A stretch of DNA of 64,000 nucleotides from CAYJGJ01 sp964367585 (GTDB lineage Bacteria > Bacillota > Clostridia > Peptostreptococcales > Anaerovoracaceae). The notes beneath the pieces are model-generated. The model was not told where the DNA came from, did not search any database, and saw only the letters and a list, made by a program, of their open reading frames with translations. The stretch lies in assembly GCA_964367585.1 (NCBI GenBank), contig CAYIYH010000003.1, positions 1-64,000 of the forward strand, in the 5' to 3' direction. Positions 8,717 through 17,890 of this stretch are shown here, in pieces (position 1 is the first letter of the stretch; each line of letters starts with the position of its first letter). Made by a program: the position numbers and the translations under genes.

Positions 8717-10390
8717 TTAGTCACCTAAGTTATATTTTAGTGATTTTTTCCCAAAATACTCCGCAAGAATAACCGCAAATAAACTTATGAGAATAGTTAA
8801 TGTACCATATGACATAGATAACCCTATATCAAATTTTTGTACGGCATTTACCATCGCAATAGATATCGGTTTATTATGTATACCATACAAAAATGAAGAT
8901 AAATTATATTCGCCTAATATCCTTACAAACATCATCATCGCGCCTTTAAGTATTGAAGGTGAAACGAGAGGAATTAGTATTTTTGTATATATGTTTAGGT
9001 TATTACATCCCAGGCTCCTGCCTGCCTTTTCAAAATCATCATTAAACTTACTAATAGCAATAATATTAGTTCTAAGCAAAACCGGTATACTAATTATAGT
9101 ATAGGCAATTGGTAAAATAATAAATGTTCCAATTAAAGAAGTTCCAAAAGCAAAAATATTAGGCACATTGAAATAATTGATTAAATTCACAGCAATACTA
9201 CTTACAGGAATTGCGATAGCAATCATCGGAATCACTTCCAATGAAAATGTCAATTTATTTCTCCGCTTGGTTGAAAAATAAGCGATCGGAATTGAAATGG
9301 CAAGACCTCCCAAGATTGCAAGTATGCCCATATATATGCTATTAATAAATGGCTCATATACACGTTTCTTACCGAAAATTTCATTATAGTTATCGAAAGT
9401 AAAATCCCTAGGGAATAAGTCCGACATAATTGAAGAAGAATCTATAAACGATAAATATGTCATTGCAATAATCGGTGAAACTATTACTATTATTATGCCT
9501 ATCAATACAAAGCTATGCGTAAATTTTAATATCTTACCTTTTATCTTAATCCCCTCATATAATACGGCTCGGGTATTTCTTTGGAATTGATGTTTTTGTT
9601 CATAGTACCGCATCAAAAACAGGACACTTAGACCCATCATTAATAATAGCACTACTTGCATAGAAGCAATATTTAAATAATTATTAGTTTTAGAATATAA
9701 TATTTGAGTACTCAAAACCTTTACTCCACCGATTAGATTGGGAGCTGATAGCGAACCGATAGCAGAAATAAATGTAATCGTGATAGAGGAAAAGATTGCA
9801 GGCAATATCTCCGGAATAATTACTTTTATGAATATTTGGAATTTACTTGCACCAAAACTTTTCGCGGCTTCAATTTGAGACGCATCTAAATAGCTTAGTG
9901 AAACGGAGACATTAGTATAGAAATAAACATATTGAGTAAAACAGTGTATAAATATAATTCCAGACATGCCTGATAAAAATGGAAAATTGTCACCAAGTAT
10001 GTTTTTCATTAGAAGAGTAAATACTCCACTCTCTCCATATACTTGTATATATGCAACGATAATTAATACACCAGGTATCATCATTGGAACCATTAATAAA
10101 GCGTGAATTATTCTTTTATTCCTAAAATGAAACATGTTCGTCAATAAAGCGAGAAGTGTTCCCAGAATACCGCATGAGATTACAGAACATACACCAAGAA
10201 AGAGTGTATTTAGAATAATATTCCATCCGTAATTAGAAAAAACAAAATCAGTATAGTTTTCAATAGAATAAGATGGTTCACTGCTTGAAAAACTAAAAAA
10301 TATTGTATCGATAAGAGGCAATACTATATATCCGAGTAAAAACCACGTGATTGGTAATAATATAATATAGGATTTTATATTCTTACTCAT
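8717..10390 (-). CDS. ABC transporter permease, fused double-domain (iron/phosphonate type)
   Basis: About 557 residues with two BPD_transp_1 domains, as in the FbpB/PhnU-V class where both permease halves are one chain. Roughly twelve membrane segments are visible. EAA-type loops occur twice: EAAKSFGASKFQIFIKVIIP and EKAGRSLGCNNLNIYTKILI. An upstream extension overlaps the ATPase gene; the start at 10390 (MSKNIKSYIIL) has GGAGAG two bases away and leaves a 10-base gap to the ATPase. With the neighbouring ATPase and lipoprotein it forms a complete importer. Confidence 0.88.
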   Translation of the reverse strand: MSKNIKSYIILLPITWFLLGYIVLPLIDTIFFSFSSSEPSYSIENYTDFVFSNYGWNIILNTLFLGVCSVISCGILGTLLALLTNMFHFRNKRIIHALLMVPMMIPGVLIIVAYIQVYGESGVFTLLMKNILGDNFPFLSGMSGIIFIHCFTQYVYFYTNVSVSLSYLDASQIEAAKSFGASKFQIFIKVIIPEILPAIFSSITITFISAIGSLSAPNLIGGVKVLSTQILYSKTNNYLNIASMQVVLLLMMGLSVLFLMRYYEQKHQFQRNTRAVLYEGIKIKGKILKFTHSFVLIGIIIVIVSPIIAMTYLSFIDSSSIMSDLFPRDFTFDNYNEIFGKKRVYEPFINSIYMGILAILGGLAISIPIAYFSTKRRNKLTFSLEVIPMIAIAIPVSSIAVNLINYFNVPNIFAFGTSLIGTFIILPIAYTIISIPVLLRTNIIAISKFNDDFEKAGRSLGCNNLNIYTKILIPLVSPSILKGAMMMFVRILGEYNLSSFLYGIHNKPISIAMVNAVQKFDIGLSMSYGTLTILISLFAVILAEYFGKKSLKYNLGD

Positions 10391-10400
10391 AGCTCTCCAT

Positions 10401-11369
10401 CTACAAAAAATTAATATAGACTGTTTCTCCCACCTCGTAAGATTGTATCGGTGAGGACAATTCATTCACTACAAATGTCCAATTATCTACATCACACTGA
10501 TATGTGGACATACTGCCTTTGAAAATCACATTGCTTACAACCCCTTTGACAGAATCAGACTGTTTTACATTCGAAAGCCTAATTTGCTCGGGCCGGATAT
10601 ACTTACTTATATCGCTCTTTATATTATACTTTTGTATAAATTCGCTGCTTAATTCATTTGTTTTCCCCACAAAATTAGCTACGAACCGTGTACTTGGATT
10701 ATGGTATATATCATGAGGACTTCCTATTTGGTGTGTTATTCCTTTTTCCATTACCGCTATTCTATCTGAGATAGACAATGCTTCTTCTTGATTATGAGTC
10801 ACAAATACGGTTGTGATTTGGAGATTCTTTTGAATTTTCTTAAGTTCTGAACACATTTCCTCTCTTAAGGAAATATCTAGATTCGACATTGGCTCATCTA
10901 ACAGCAAAACTTTAGGTTCAACTGCTAAAGAACGAGCTAGAGCAATTCTTTGTTGCTGCCCACCTGACAGCTCATTAATGCTTCGCTTTTTAAAATCTCG
11001 GAGTCCAACCATATCTAGATAATGATTAATAGTTTTTTCGATTTTCTCTCTAGAATATCTTTTTATTTTTAAGCCAAAGGCAATATTTTCCTCCACATTT
11101 AGATGTGGAAATAATGCATAATTTTGGAAAACTGTACCGATGTCTCTCTTTTGTGATGGGACATTACTTATTTTTTTTTTCTCTAAGAATATTTCTCCAT
11201 CTGTTTGAATCAAAAATCCCGCAATCAATCTCAGCAAAGTCGTTTTACCACACCCGGAGGGGCCTAATAACGTAAAAAACTCTCCTTTATTAATCTCTAG
11301 ATTTATTCTATCAAATATATTATTGTCTTCATAGGCAAAACTTAGATCTCTAATTGTAATTTTACCCAT
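10401..11369 (-). CDS. ABC transporter ATP-binding protein (FbpC/PotA/PhnT class)
   Basis: About 322 residues. Walker A GPSGCGKTTLL, Q-loop VFQNYALFPH, signature LSGGQQQRIALARSL, Walker B KVLLLDEPMSNLD and the switch histidine TVFVTHNQEEALSI are all intact. A C-terminal TOBE-like regulatory domain follows (YIRPEQIRLSN). The start at 11369 (MGKITIRDLSF) has GGAGAGG five bases upstream and is preferred over the frame's first codon at 11387. It powers the adjacent double permease. The specificity (iron, polyamine, phosphonate, other) cannot be told from this subunit. Confidence 0.92.
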   Translation of the reverse strand: MGKITIRDLSFAYEDNNIFDRINLEINKGEFFTLLGPSGCGKTTLLRLIAGFLIQTDGEIFLEKKKISNVPSQKRDIGTVFQNYALFPHLNVEENIAFGLKIKRYSREKIEKTINHYLDMVGLRDFKKRSINELSGGQQQRIALARSLAVEPKVLLLDEPMSNLDISLREEMCSELKKIQKNLQITTVFVTHNQEEALSISDRIAVMEKGITHQIGSPHDIYHNPSTRFVANFVGKTNELSSEFIQKYNIKSDISKYIRPEQIRLSNVKQSDSVKGVVSNVIFKGSMSTYQCDVDNWTFVVNELSSPIQSYEVGETVYINFL

Positions 11370-11434
11370 ACAAACCTCTCCATACATAGTTAAGAAGATA
11401 GAATGTATCCTATCTTCTGAGCTTCACACTATTA

Positions 11435-11541
11435 GATAAATATCCCACTCTACACAACCTATTATTCAGAGGGGTTATTTATCGTTCTACCCGCCCTTGC
11501 TTCGCAAGATGGCAGATTTATATTAGCCAAGCTAATATAAA
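11435..11541. repeat. Dispersed repeat family B, copy 1
   Basis: Three consecutive hairpins: an imperfect one closing over the shared CCCACTCTA, then GCCCTTGC-TTC-GCAAGATGGC, then a perfect 9-bp hairpin TATATTAGC-CAA-GCTAATATA. The same layout and sequence recur at 57381-57495. This copy lies between the importer lipoprotein gene and the ATPase gene. Confidence 0.8.
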
Positions 11542-11603
11542 TTATATTTTAGTATTGGGGACGATGTGGGAATCGTCCCCTACTTTAAATCAAATATTAT
11601 TTA

Positions 11604-12638
11604 TTAGTTGCTTGCGATATCTTTTGATGCATCCCTTATTTCCGTATCAAACTTTTGAATCCATTCACCTTGATTTTCGGAAATAACTTGCCAGTCTATA
11701 TCCATAGCCTTATACTCTGTTTGCATCCATTCAGGCGACATTTCAATTGCAGATGGCAATGTTGGGATTCTATTTTCTTCTTCTGCCAATAACGCTTGTA
11801 TTTCCGCACTACCAACAAATTCTACGAAAGCCGCTGCATTATTTGGATGTGGTGCATTTTTGATAGCCGCAACTCCATCTGTAATGACAATTGATCCACT
11901 TTCAGCATCAATAATCTCTAATGGCATATTGTTTTCTGTAATATTATCTGTAATCGCACTTAACACACCGAAGCTTATCGCAGCTTCCTGTTTTCCAACA
12001 GCCTGGAATTGCATTGTTCCACTATTGTAATAATTCTTTATATTATTGTCAAGTGTATCCAAGTAATTCCATGCATCATCAATATTGTCGTATTGTGTTA
12101 TTAAGCTTACCAAAGTAGCTCTGATAGATGAAGAAAGTGTGTCTCTAGAAACAATCATTCCCGAATATTTTTCATCTGCTAAATCATCCCAATCCTTTGG
12201 AGCCTCTTCCGCAGAAAGCATTTCACTGTTGTAAAACATCATAACCGGAGTTTGTATGGTACCATACCAATCTTCATTCTCTCCCTTAAATGAATCATCA
12301 AGTTCACCTGCCCAAGAAGGTTCTACCGATTGAAACAAATCTTCCTCAGACATCTCGATGAATAACGACGATGCTCCACCATACATGATGTCTGCTTGTG
12401 GATTTTCTTTCTCTGCTCGAACCCTGTCTGCTAATTCGCCCTGAAGATTAATAAACTCTACTGTAATCCCTGTTTCTTCCGCAAATGCGTCAGCAACAAT
12501 TTCTAGTAAAGAATCCGGATGTGTAGAATATATTATCAATGAATCCTCCGGTTCCGCACTTTCTCCCGTTCCGCTTCCACACGATGTGAACGAAAAAATA
12601 GTTAATAATACAAGTGTTAAAATTAAAATCTTTTTCAT
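11604..12638 (-). CDS. ABC transporter substrate-binding lipoprotein (family 1, Fe/phosphonate-type)
   Basis: 344 residues. A lipoprotein signal peptide is clear: MKKILILTLVLLTIFSF then lipobox TSCG, so Cys20 is lipidated and the protein is anchored outside the membrane. The mature part begins LIIYSTHPDSLLEIVADAFA and contains the FbpA/AfuA/PhnS-like GVLSAI and IKNAPHPNNAAAFVEF segments. RBS AAGGA. It heads the importer operon (lipoprotein, ATPase, permease). No Tyr-Tyr iron motif typical of FbpA is evident near the C-terminus, so an organic ligand is as likely as ferric iron. Confidence 0.88.
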   Translation of the reverse strand: MKKILILTLVLLTIFSFTSCGSGTGESAEPEDSLIIYSTHPDSLLEIVADAFAEETGITVEFINLQGELADRVRAEKENPQADIMYGGASSLFIEMSEEDLFQSVEPSWAGELDDSFKGENEDWYGTIQTPVMMFYNSEMLSAEEAPKDWDDLADEKYSGMIVSRDTLSSSIRATLVSLITQYDNIDDAWNYLDTLDNNIKNYYNSGTMQFQAVGKQEAAISFGVLSAITDNITENNMPLEIIDAESGSIVITDGVAAIKNAPHPNNAAAFVEFVGSAEIQALLAEEENRIPTLPSAIEMSPEWMQTEYKAMDIDWQVISENQGEWIQKFDTEIRDASKDIASN

Positions 12639-12769
12639 AAAAATTTCCTTCTTTCATTATTTATTTTCATAAGGTTTACTTTTATATAAATCTGCTATCT
12701 TGCACAACAAGGGCTAGTATTACAAAAAATACCCCCTTTAAAATATAGTCCTAATAATATGGGAGTTAT

Positions 12770-13030
12770 TTATGTTGTAATTTCATTTTCCCATAGTAGT
12801 TCATATTTCATATTATCTTCTATATATACACTCTCGACATCCGTATCCAACTCAGAAATTTGGGGATCGTTTGACTCATAACGCACACATGTTCCGCAAG
12901 AGGAACTTAACGAGCGCGGAACAGGCATCAATCTCGCTTCTATCGCCTGTTCCTTTAATTTTCGTGCTGTTATCATTGCCGAAAGATGAGTATGAAAAGT
13001 TGCAAAGTATATAGTGTTCTTTTTCATCAT
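12770..13030 (-). CDS. DUF3343 protein, putative Se/S carrier
   Basis: 86 residues of the small DUF3343 family often found beside selenium genes. Visible are IYFATFHTHLSAMITARKL and the likely functional SLSSSCGTCVRY with two cysteines three apart. It overlaps the TusA-like gene by four bases (ATGATG over TGA), so it is translationally coupled. It is the last gene of the selD operon. A role in passing selenium or persulfide is an inference from this context. Confidence 0.75.
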   Translation of the reverse strand: MMKKNTIYFATFHTHLSAMITARKLKEQAIEARLMPVPRSLSSSCGTCVRYESNDPQISELDTDVESVYIEDNMKYELLWENEITT

Positions 13031-13242
13031 TTTGTTATATTCAGACTAAAAGTGTCTTTCTCCGCTTCATTTTTACAAATCACCTTATAACCGCTATGTT
13101 CGGCAAATCGAGTGACATTTTCCACAGCTACATTGTTATCAAGTAACACCATCATCTCTGATGGACTATTTTGCATTATTTCTTTTTGAACTAAAAGAAC
13201 TGGTTGCGGGCAAGATAAACCCCTCGCATCTATAGTTTGCAT
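13027..13242 (-). CDS. TusA/SirA-family sulfur (selenium) carrier protein
   Basis: 71 residues with the family signature DARGLSCPQPVLL, whose cysteine carries the persulfide or perselenide. YedF, the partner of YedE, is of this type. It sits 12 bases after yedE and overlaps the DUF3343 gene. Established roles are sulfur relay; here, between a selenium transporter and selD, selenium relay is the sensible inference. RBS AAGGAG. Confidence 0.85.
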   Translation of the reverse strand: MQTIDARGLSCPQPVLLVQKEIMQNSPSEMMVLLDNNVAVENVTRFAEHSGYKVICKNEAEKDTFSLNITK

Positions 13243-13254
13243 AATTTTCTCCTT

Positions 13255-14364
13255 TTATATGTTTTTTTGTATAGCTTTAACAACTTTTGGCAGATTCGTT
13301 AGCGAGATTCCTACTAGGAATGTTAAGCAAATCGCGACTGCGACTTGACCATTTAAAGAAACACCACCAACTACAACTTCATTTAGCTCCGTGAGAGAAT
13401 CGGGACTTGCTGCTAAGCCAAAGTTATGCGCCATGGCAGCACCGAATACCATACCGATTATAGTTACTGCGCCGTCGGAGTTACCCTCTCCTGTGAGGAT
13501 GAGTTGTCTCATAGGACAACCACCCAAAAGAACACATGCCCAACCTACAAGTAGCATTCCTAAGAAGTTCCATATGTGATTGCTGTGAGCGATAGCTTGA
13601 AGTTCAAATCCAAATCTGAAGCTATCTAATATGACATTCCCCAAAAGGACAGCGAAAAACATTGCTAATATTCCTTGGAAATGTGTAAAGTCCTTAAACA
13701 TAATTACATCACGCACAGCACCTATCGTGCAAAGTCGTGCACGCTGAACAAGCATTCCAACTACAAAGGATAACCCTAACGCAAGCAATACAGGTGCATA
13801 TTGAGACCCCGGGCCTGCTTCGCTCAATTTAAATAGTCCAGGCACTAAAGAAGCGAGCAATAAACCTGCCGCAATAATAATTGGCATGAGTCCCCCCTCT
13901 GTTTTTGACATTTCATAATTACGCTTAAGTGAAAATCCACGGTTCAAAAATCGTGTTCCGATATAGACACCGGCAATTAATCCAACTAAACCGACAAGTG
14001 CGTTTGCATCCCCACCGCCTAGCCGTAAAAACAAACGTGTAGGACAACCTAAAAATACAAGACCTCCAATCATTACAATTGCGCCCAATACAAAACGAGT
14101 AAAAGGTGAAGAGCCTGCCTTTGGCTTAAACTCTCCACGTATGGTAGCTAAAGTAAAGGCCCCCAAAATAAGACCCACTATCTCGGGACGAAAATATTGC
14201 AAATTTGCAACACTATGCATGCCTAATGCTCCTGTAGTATCTCTAACAAAACAAGCTATACATAATCCCATGTTTACGGGATTTCCAAAAATTACTAATA
14301 TTAGTGCAGCGATACCTAATACGGCACCTGCTACTACTGAAAAAGCATTAATCTTTTTTAACAT
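13255..14364 (-). CDS. yedE: YedE-type selenium transporter
   Basis: 369 residues, about ten membrane segments, with two YeeE/YedE repeats. The conserved cysteine sites are NMGLCIACFVRD, VFLGCPTRLFLRLGGGD, RARLCTIGAVRDV and LLGGCPMRQLILTGEG. The family moves thiosulfate or, in YedE of selenoprotein makers, a selenium species. Its place between a desulfurase-like enzyme and a TusA-like carrier in the selD operon supports selenium. No signs of damage. Confidence 0.85.
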   Translation of the reverse strand: MLKKINAFSVVAGAVLGIAALILVIFGNPVNMGLCIACFVRDTTGALGMHSVANLQYFRPEIVGLILGAFTLATIRGEFKPKAGSSPFTRFVLGAIVMIGGLVFLGCPTRLFLRLGGGDANALVGLVGLIAGVYIGTRFLNRGFSLKRNYEMSKTEGGLMPIIIAAGLLLASLVPGLFKLSEAGPGSQYAPVLLALGLSFVVGMLVQRARLCTIGAVRDVIMFKDFTHFQGILAMFFAVLLGNVILDSFRFGFELQAIAHSNHIWNFLGMLLVGWACVLLGGCPMRQLILTGEGNSDGAVTIIGMVFGAAMAHNFGLAASPDSLTELNEVVVGGVSLNGQVAVAICLTFLVGISLTNLPKVVKAIQKNI

Positions 14365-14385
14365 TATATCTATCTCCTATAAATA

Positions 14386-15528
14386 TTATTTACTTAGCGC
14401 TTTTATTGCTGATAGTGTATATTCAATATCATTTTCGCTTGTAAAAAAACCGGGCGAAAATCGTACCGTTCCACGAGGAAAAGTGCCAAAACTCTTGTGT
14501 GCTCCAGGTGAGCAGTGTAAACCGCAACGGGTGAGAATTTTGTAATCACGCTCTAGTTTATAACTAATATCGCTATTATCTACTCCAGGAAAATCAAAAG
14601 AAAACACAGCAACTCTATGCTCAGCATTTTTTGTTCCAATTAACGATAGATTTAGATTTTCTTGTAACCCATTAAGAAAAAGTTGTGTATTTTGTCTATC
14701 TTTCTCATACATTACATTCAAACCTTGTGTTTCTATGAAATTCAAGGATGCCTCCCAACCATATATTCCAGGTATATTTGCAGTTCCTGGCTCAAATCTA
14801 TCGGGCATGTAATTTGGAGTTAATTCACTGTCCGAAGCACTACCTGTGCCTCCTTCTATGATGGGAACAAGCTTCTTTGCAAAAGATTCTGTCATGAGGA
14901 GAGCTCCAATTCCCGAAGGTCCCAATAAACCTTTGTGTCCTGGAATGCATAATGCAGATAAATTGAAGCCCTCGAAATCGAGAGAAACATGTCCCGCAGA
15001 CTGTGCTGCATCTAGGACAAAGTAAATACCATGCTTTTTACATACTTCCCCTATAGCCCGTGCATCCTGTAGCGTCCCGCTAACATTGGAAGCATGTGAT
15101 ACAATACAAAGCCTTGTGTTCGTTTTTATGAGTTTTGGGATTTCTTCAACCACTATTCGACCTTCTTCATCGTATGGAAGACGGTCAAATTCAACCCCTT
15201 TCATTCCCTGCAAGGGTCGCATTGTGGCATTATGTTCAAAACTACCTACAATGCAATGATCGCCTGCTTGTAAAAGGCCTTTGATGACTATATTGAGACT
15301 CATCGTTGCACCAGAAGTCAAAACGACATGAGATGGTGCACCCGGAAAGTTAAATATTCGTGATAAACGCTCCCTCAATTTTAAAGTCACAAAACCGACC
15401 TCCTCGGCACTTTCGTACACTGAGCGGTTAATTGTTGCACCCACAATATCCAAATACTCTTTCATAGCATCACTTACACCCTTCGGTTTAGGAAATGAAG
15501 TGGCAGCATTGTCCATATAAATACTCAT
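14386..15528 (-). CDS. Cysteine desulfurase/selenocysteine lyase-like PLP enzyme (EF2568-type)
   Basis: 380 residues, class V aminotransferase fold. It opens IYMDNAATSFPKP, has the PLP lysine in CIPGHKGLLGPSG, the phosphate-binding HASNVSGTLQD, and the catalytic cysteine loop RCGLHCSPGAHKSFG. The subfamily recurs with selenium genes and probably releases selenium or sulfur from an amino acid for SelD. It lies 34 bases after selD and 21 before yedE in one operon. Confidence 0.82.
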   Translation of the reverse strand: MSIYMDNAATSFPKPKGVSDAMKEYLDIVGATINRSVYESAEEVGFVTLKLRERLSRIFNFPGAPSHVVLTSGATMSLNIVIKGLLQAGDHCIVGSFEHNATMRPLQGMKGVEFDRLPYDEEGRIVVEEIPKLIKTNTRLCIVSHASNVSGTLQDARAIGEVCKKHGIYFVLDAAQSAGHVSLDFEGFNLSALCIPGHKGLLGPSGIGALLMTESFAKKLVPIIEGGTGSASDSELTPNYMPDRFEPGTANIPGIYGWEASLNFIETQGLNVMYEKDRQNTQLFLNGLQENLNLSLIGTKNAEHRVAVFSFDFPGVDNSDISYKLERDYKILTRCGLHCSPGAHKSFGTFPRGTVRFSPGFFTSENDIEYTLSAIKALSK

Positions 15529-15562
15529 CTGTTATATCCTTTTGCTACAAAATATAGATTTC

Positions 15563-16615
15563 TCATCTTAGTTGTATGTAATTGCTATCATCACTGCTCA
15601 CATCAGAAATTACCTTGCCTATGATAGCAAAGTCAGATTCCATGTCAGCAGATTTAAGCCTTTTGATTACAGCATCGGCATATTGAGCATCTATACTGAA
15701 CAAGAGTCCTCCCGAGGTTTGAGGATCATGCAACACATCTATATAACTTCGTGCTGTCGTTCCGTAATCGATATGTTCTTCAATATGTGCTCTGTTTTTG
15801 TATGTACCCTCAGGGACGAGACCCATTTCGGCAAACGTTAGTGCTTCCGAAAACATCGGCACATCAAAAACATTAATTTCCATCTTAACCTTACTTGCCT
15901 GTGCCATTTCCATTAAATGTCCCAAAAGTCCAAACCCTGTAATGTCAGTGCAAGCAGATATAGGGTAGTTTTCTGCGACTTGCTTAGCCTTCTTGTTTAA
16001 CTCCGCCATTACTTTTTGAACACACTGAGTTAAACTCTCCGAAGCCATGTCCGCTTTTATTGCTGTGTTCACTATTCCATTGCCGATTTGTTTTGTTAAT
16101 ATCAGTACATCTCCAGTGTTACAGCCATAATTTCTCCAGATCTTATCAGGGTGCACAAATCCAGAAACACTCAGTCCATATTTAGGTTCATCATCCTGGA
16201 TCGAATGTCCGCCTGCTAAAATAGCTCCGGATTCTTTTACCTTATCGGCACCGCCTCTTAATATCTCTCCTAAAACTTCTATATCAAGACAATTCGGAAA
16301 TCCAACGATATTAAGTGCAACTTTTGGATCTCCACCCATAGCATAAACATCGCTCAAAGCGTTGGCTGCAGCAATTTGTCCAAACATATATGGGTCGTCT
16401 ACAATCGGAGTGAAAAAATCTAAAGTTTGAATCATTGCGTTATCATCTGATATTTTATATACGGCCGCATCATCTACTGTGTTTATACCCACAAGTAGCT
16501 GAGGGTCATGGAAACTTGGTAACTTACCCAAAACTTGGGAAAGAGTCCTCGGACCTATTTTAGAGGCTCAGCCTGATGTTTGTGCCATCTGTGTTAGTTT
16601 TTGTTTAGTTCTCAT
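15563..16615 (-). CDS. selD: Selenophosphate synthetase SelD, itself a selenoprotein
   Basis: 350 residues once the in-frame TGA at 16568-16570 is read as selenocysteine (residue 16) in TSGUASKIGP, the place of the catalytic Cys/Sec-x-x-Lys. It makes monoselenophosphate from selenide and ATP. The start ATG at 16615 has AGGAGG eight bases upstream; a shorter reading from 16531 would begin at a TTG and lose the active site. Downstream motifs include NALSDVYAMGGDP, DITGFGLLGHLMEMA and DPQTSGGLL. After the TGA, CCTC/GAGG can pair around a loop containing GGTC, a plausible SECIS. First gene of the selenium operon. Confidence 0.95.
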
Positions 16616-16704
16616 TACATTTCCTCCTTTTCATCAATAATTGCTCCATAATTATATATTAATAGAATTTGTATGTAAAATATTGATTTATGATAGAAAA
16701 TATA

Positions 16705-16729
16705 TTATTATCGGATTATCCGATAATAA
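16705..16729. promoter_or_regulatory. Perfect palindrome in the selD-lysR divergent region (candidate LysR site)
   Basis: 12-bp arms around one central T: the left arm ends TATCGGAT, the right begins ATCCGATA. Inside is a T-N11-A frame (TCGGATTATCCGA), the classic LysR recognition form. It lies about 90 bases from the selD start and 110 from the LysR start. Confidence 0.65.
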
Positions 16730-16840
16730 ATATGACCTATCTTATGCACTTTAGCACAATACAATATAAATAAGATTATCGAATCAAATAGAATTAAATA
16801 GAATCAAATCGACCCGAATTCAATAAATATGGAGAATCAT

Positions 16841-17743
16841 ATGACAAATATACAATTAAACCACATCGAATCGTTTATTACCGTCGTGAAAAAAAACAGC
16901 TTTAGTAAAGCTGCAAAAGAACTAAACATAAGTCAATCATCTATTAGTTCACACATATCCTCTTTGGAAAATGCACTTGGCATTACTTTACTTAACAGAG
17001 GGGCACGTTCAGAAATAAGTTTAACTGACATAGGTAAAAAAATTTATGTCAAATCTTGTGAGATAATAAACTTGGCAGATTCACTGGAAAAAATAGCACA
17101 ATTAGAAAAGACAGATAATATTTCAATTGGGACGTCTTCTATTCCCTCCCAGTATTTATTACCACGAATATTATCTCAATTCTCGATTCTACACCCCTAT
17201 GTAAAGTATACAATAACTCAAGCAAACTCTACTGATATTCACGTGTCACTTTTGAAAGGTGATATTAGAATCGGTTTTGTGGGAGATACACTTGATAATA
17301 AACTGTTTCATTATATTAAAATCGGGGAAGATGAACTACATTTAATTACTGCAAACATTCCAAAGTTCCAAGATATGATACTTACAAGTTTTTCTGATTT
17401 GAAAGAACTAAATGAGCCCATAATACTGAGAGAAAAAGAATCCGGCACGAGAAAGTCTTTTGAATATATACTGAATAAAAATAATATTAATATTGAAGAC
17501 TTAAACATAATAGCAGAAATGGTTAATAACGAAGCAATTAAAAATAGCGTAATCAAAGGATTAGGAGTTTCTTTTATATCTAACCTTGCTACGGAAACAG
17601 AAGTAAGTGAAGGGAAATTATTATCTTTTAATTTTAATAGTAACATGTTGTCACGTGACTTATTTCTTTGCTATAAAAAAGACATATATTTATCTCCAAA
17701 AGAGCAAGAATTTGTCGACTTTATCATTGAGTATAATAAGTAA
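16841..17743 (+). CDS. LysR-family transcriptional regulator
   Basis: 300 residues. The N-terminal helix-turn-helix is ESFITVVKKNSFSKAAKEL followed by ISQSSISSHISSLENALG; the rest is a substrate-binding-like effector domain. The start at 16841 has GGAG six bases upstream; the ATG at 16829 overlaps that site and is less likely. It is divergent from the selD operon across a perfect palindrome, so it probably controls selenium uptake and selenophosphate supply. The inducer is unknown; a sulfur or selenium metabolite would make sense. Confidence 0.9.
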   Translation: MTNIQLNHIESFITVVKKNSFSKAAKELNISQSSISSHISSLENALGITLLNRGARSEISLTDIGKKIYVKSCEIINLADSLEKIAQLEKTDNISIGTSSIPSQYLLPRILSQFSILHPYVKYTITQANSTDIHVSLLKGDIRIGFVGDTLDNKLFHYIKIGEDELHLITANIPKFQDMILTSFSDLKELNEPIILREKESGTRKSFEYILNKNNINIEDLNIIAEMVNNEAIKNSVIKGLGVSFISNLATETEVSEGKLLSFNFNSNMLSRDLFLCYKKDIYLSPKEQEFVDFIIEYNK

Positions 17744-17814
17744 AAATTTGTTGCAATTTCTGTAAATATTTTATTTTTATAACTCATTACAATTGAATAT
17801 ATAAAGTAAAAAAA

Positions 17815-17848
17815 ATTAGTGCAGTGATTTTTATCACTACACTAATAT
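17815..17848. terminator. Bidirectional terminator hairpin
   Basis: ATTAGTG-AGTGAT pairs with ATCACT-CACTAAT around a T-rich loop, with A-rich and T-rich flanks. It lies between the convergent LysR gene and the GrdB-like gene. Confidence 0.75.
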
Positions 17849-17890
17849 ATTTTATTGTCAGTTATCTTTTTAAATTGTCTATTTCTGAGT

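Noticed and set aside
15563..16531. SelD as a 322-residue protein from a TTG start
   Set aside because: The frame continues upstream through a TGA to an ATG at 16615 with a strong ribosome site, and the TGA falls at the catalytic Sec position.
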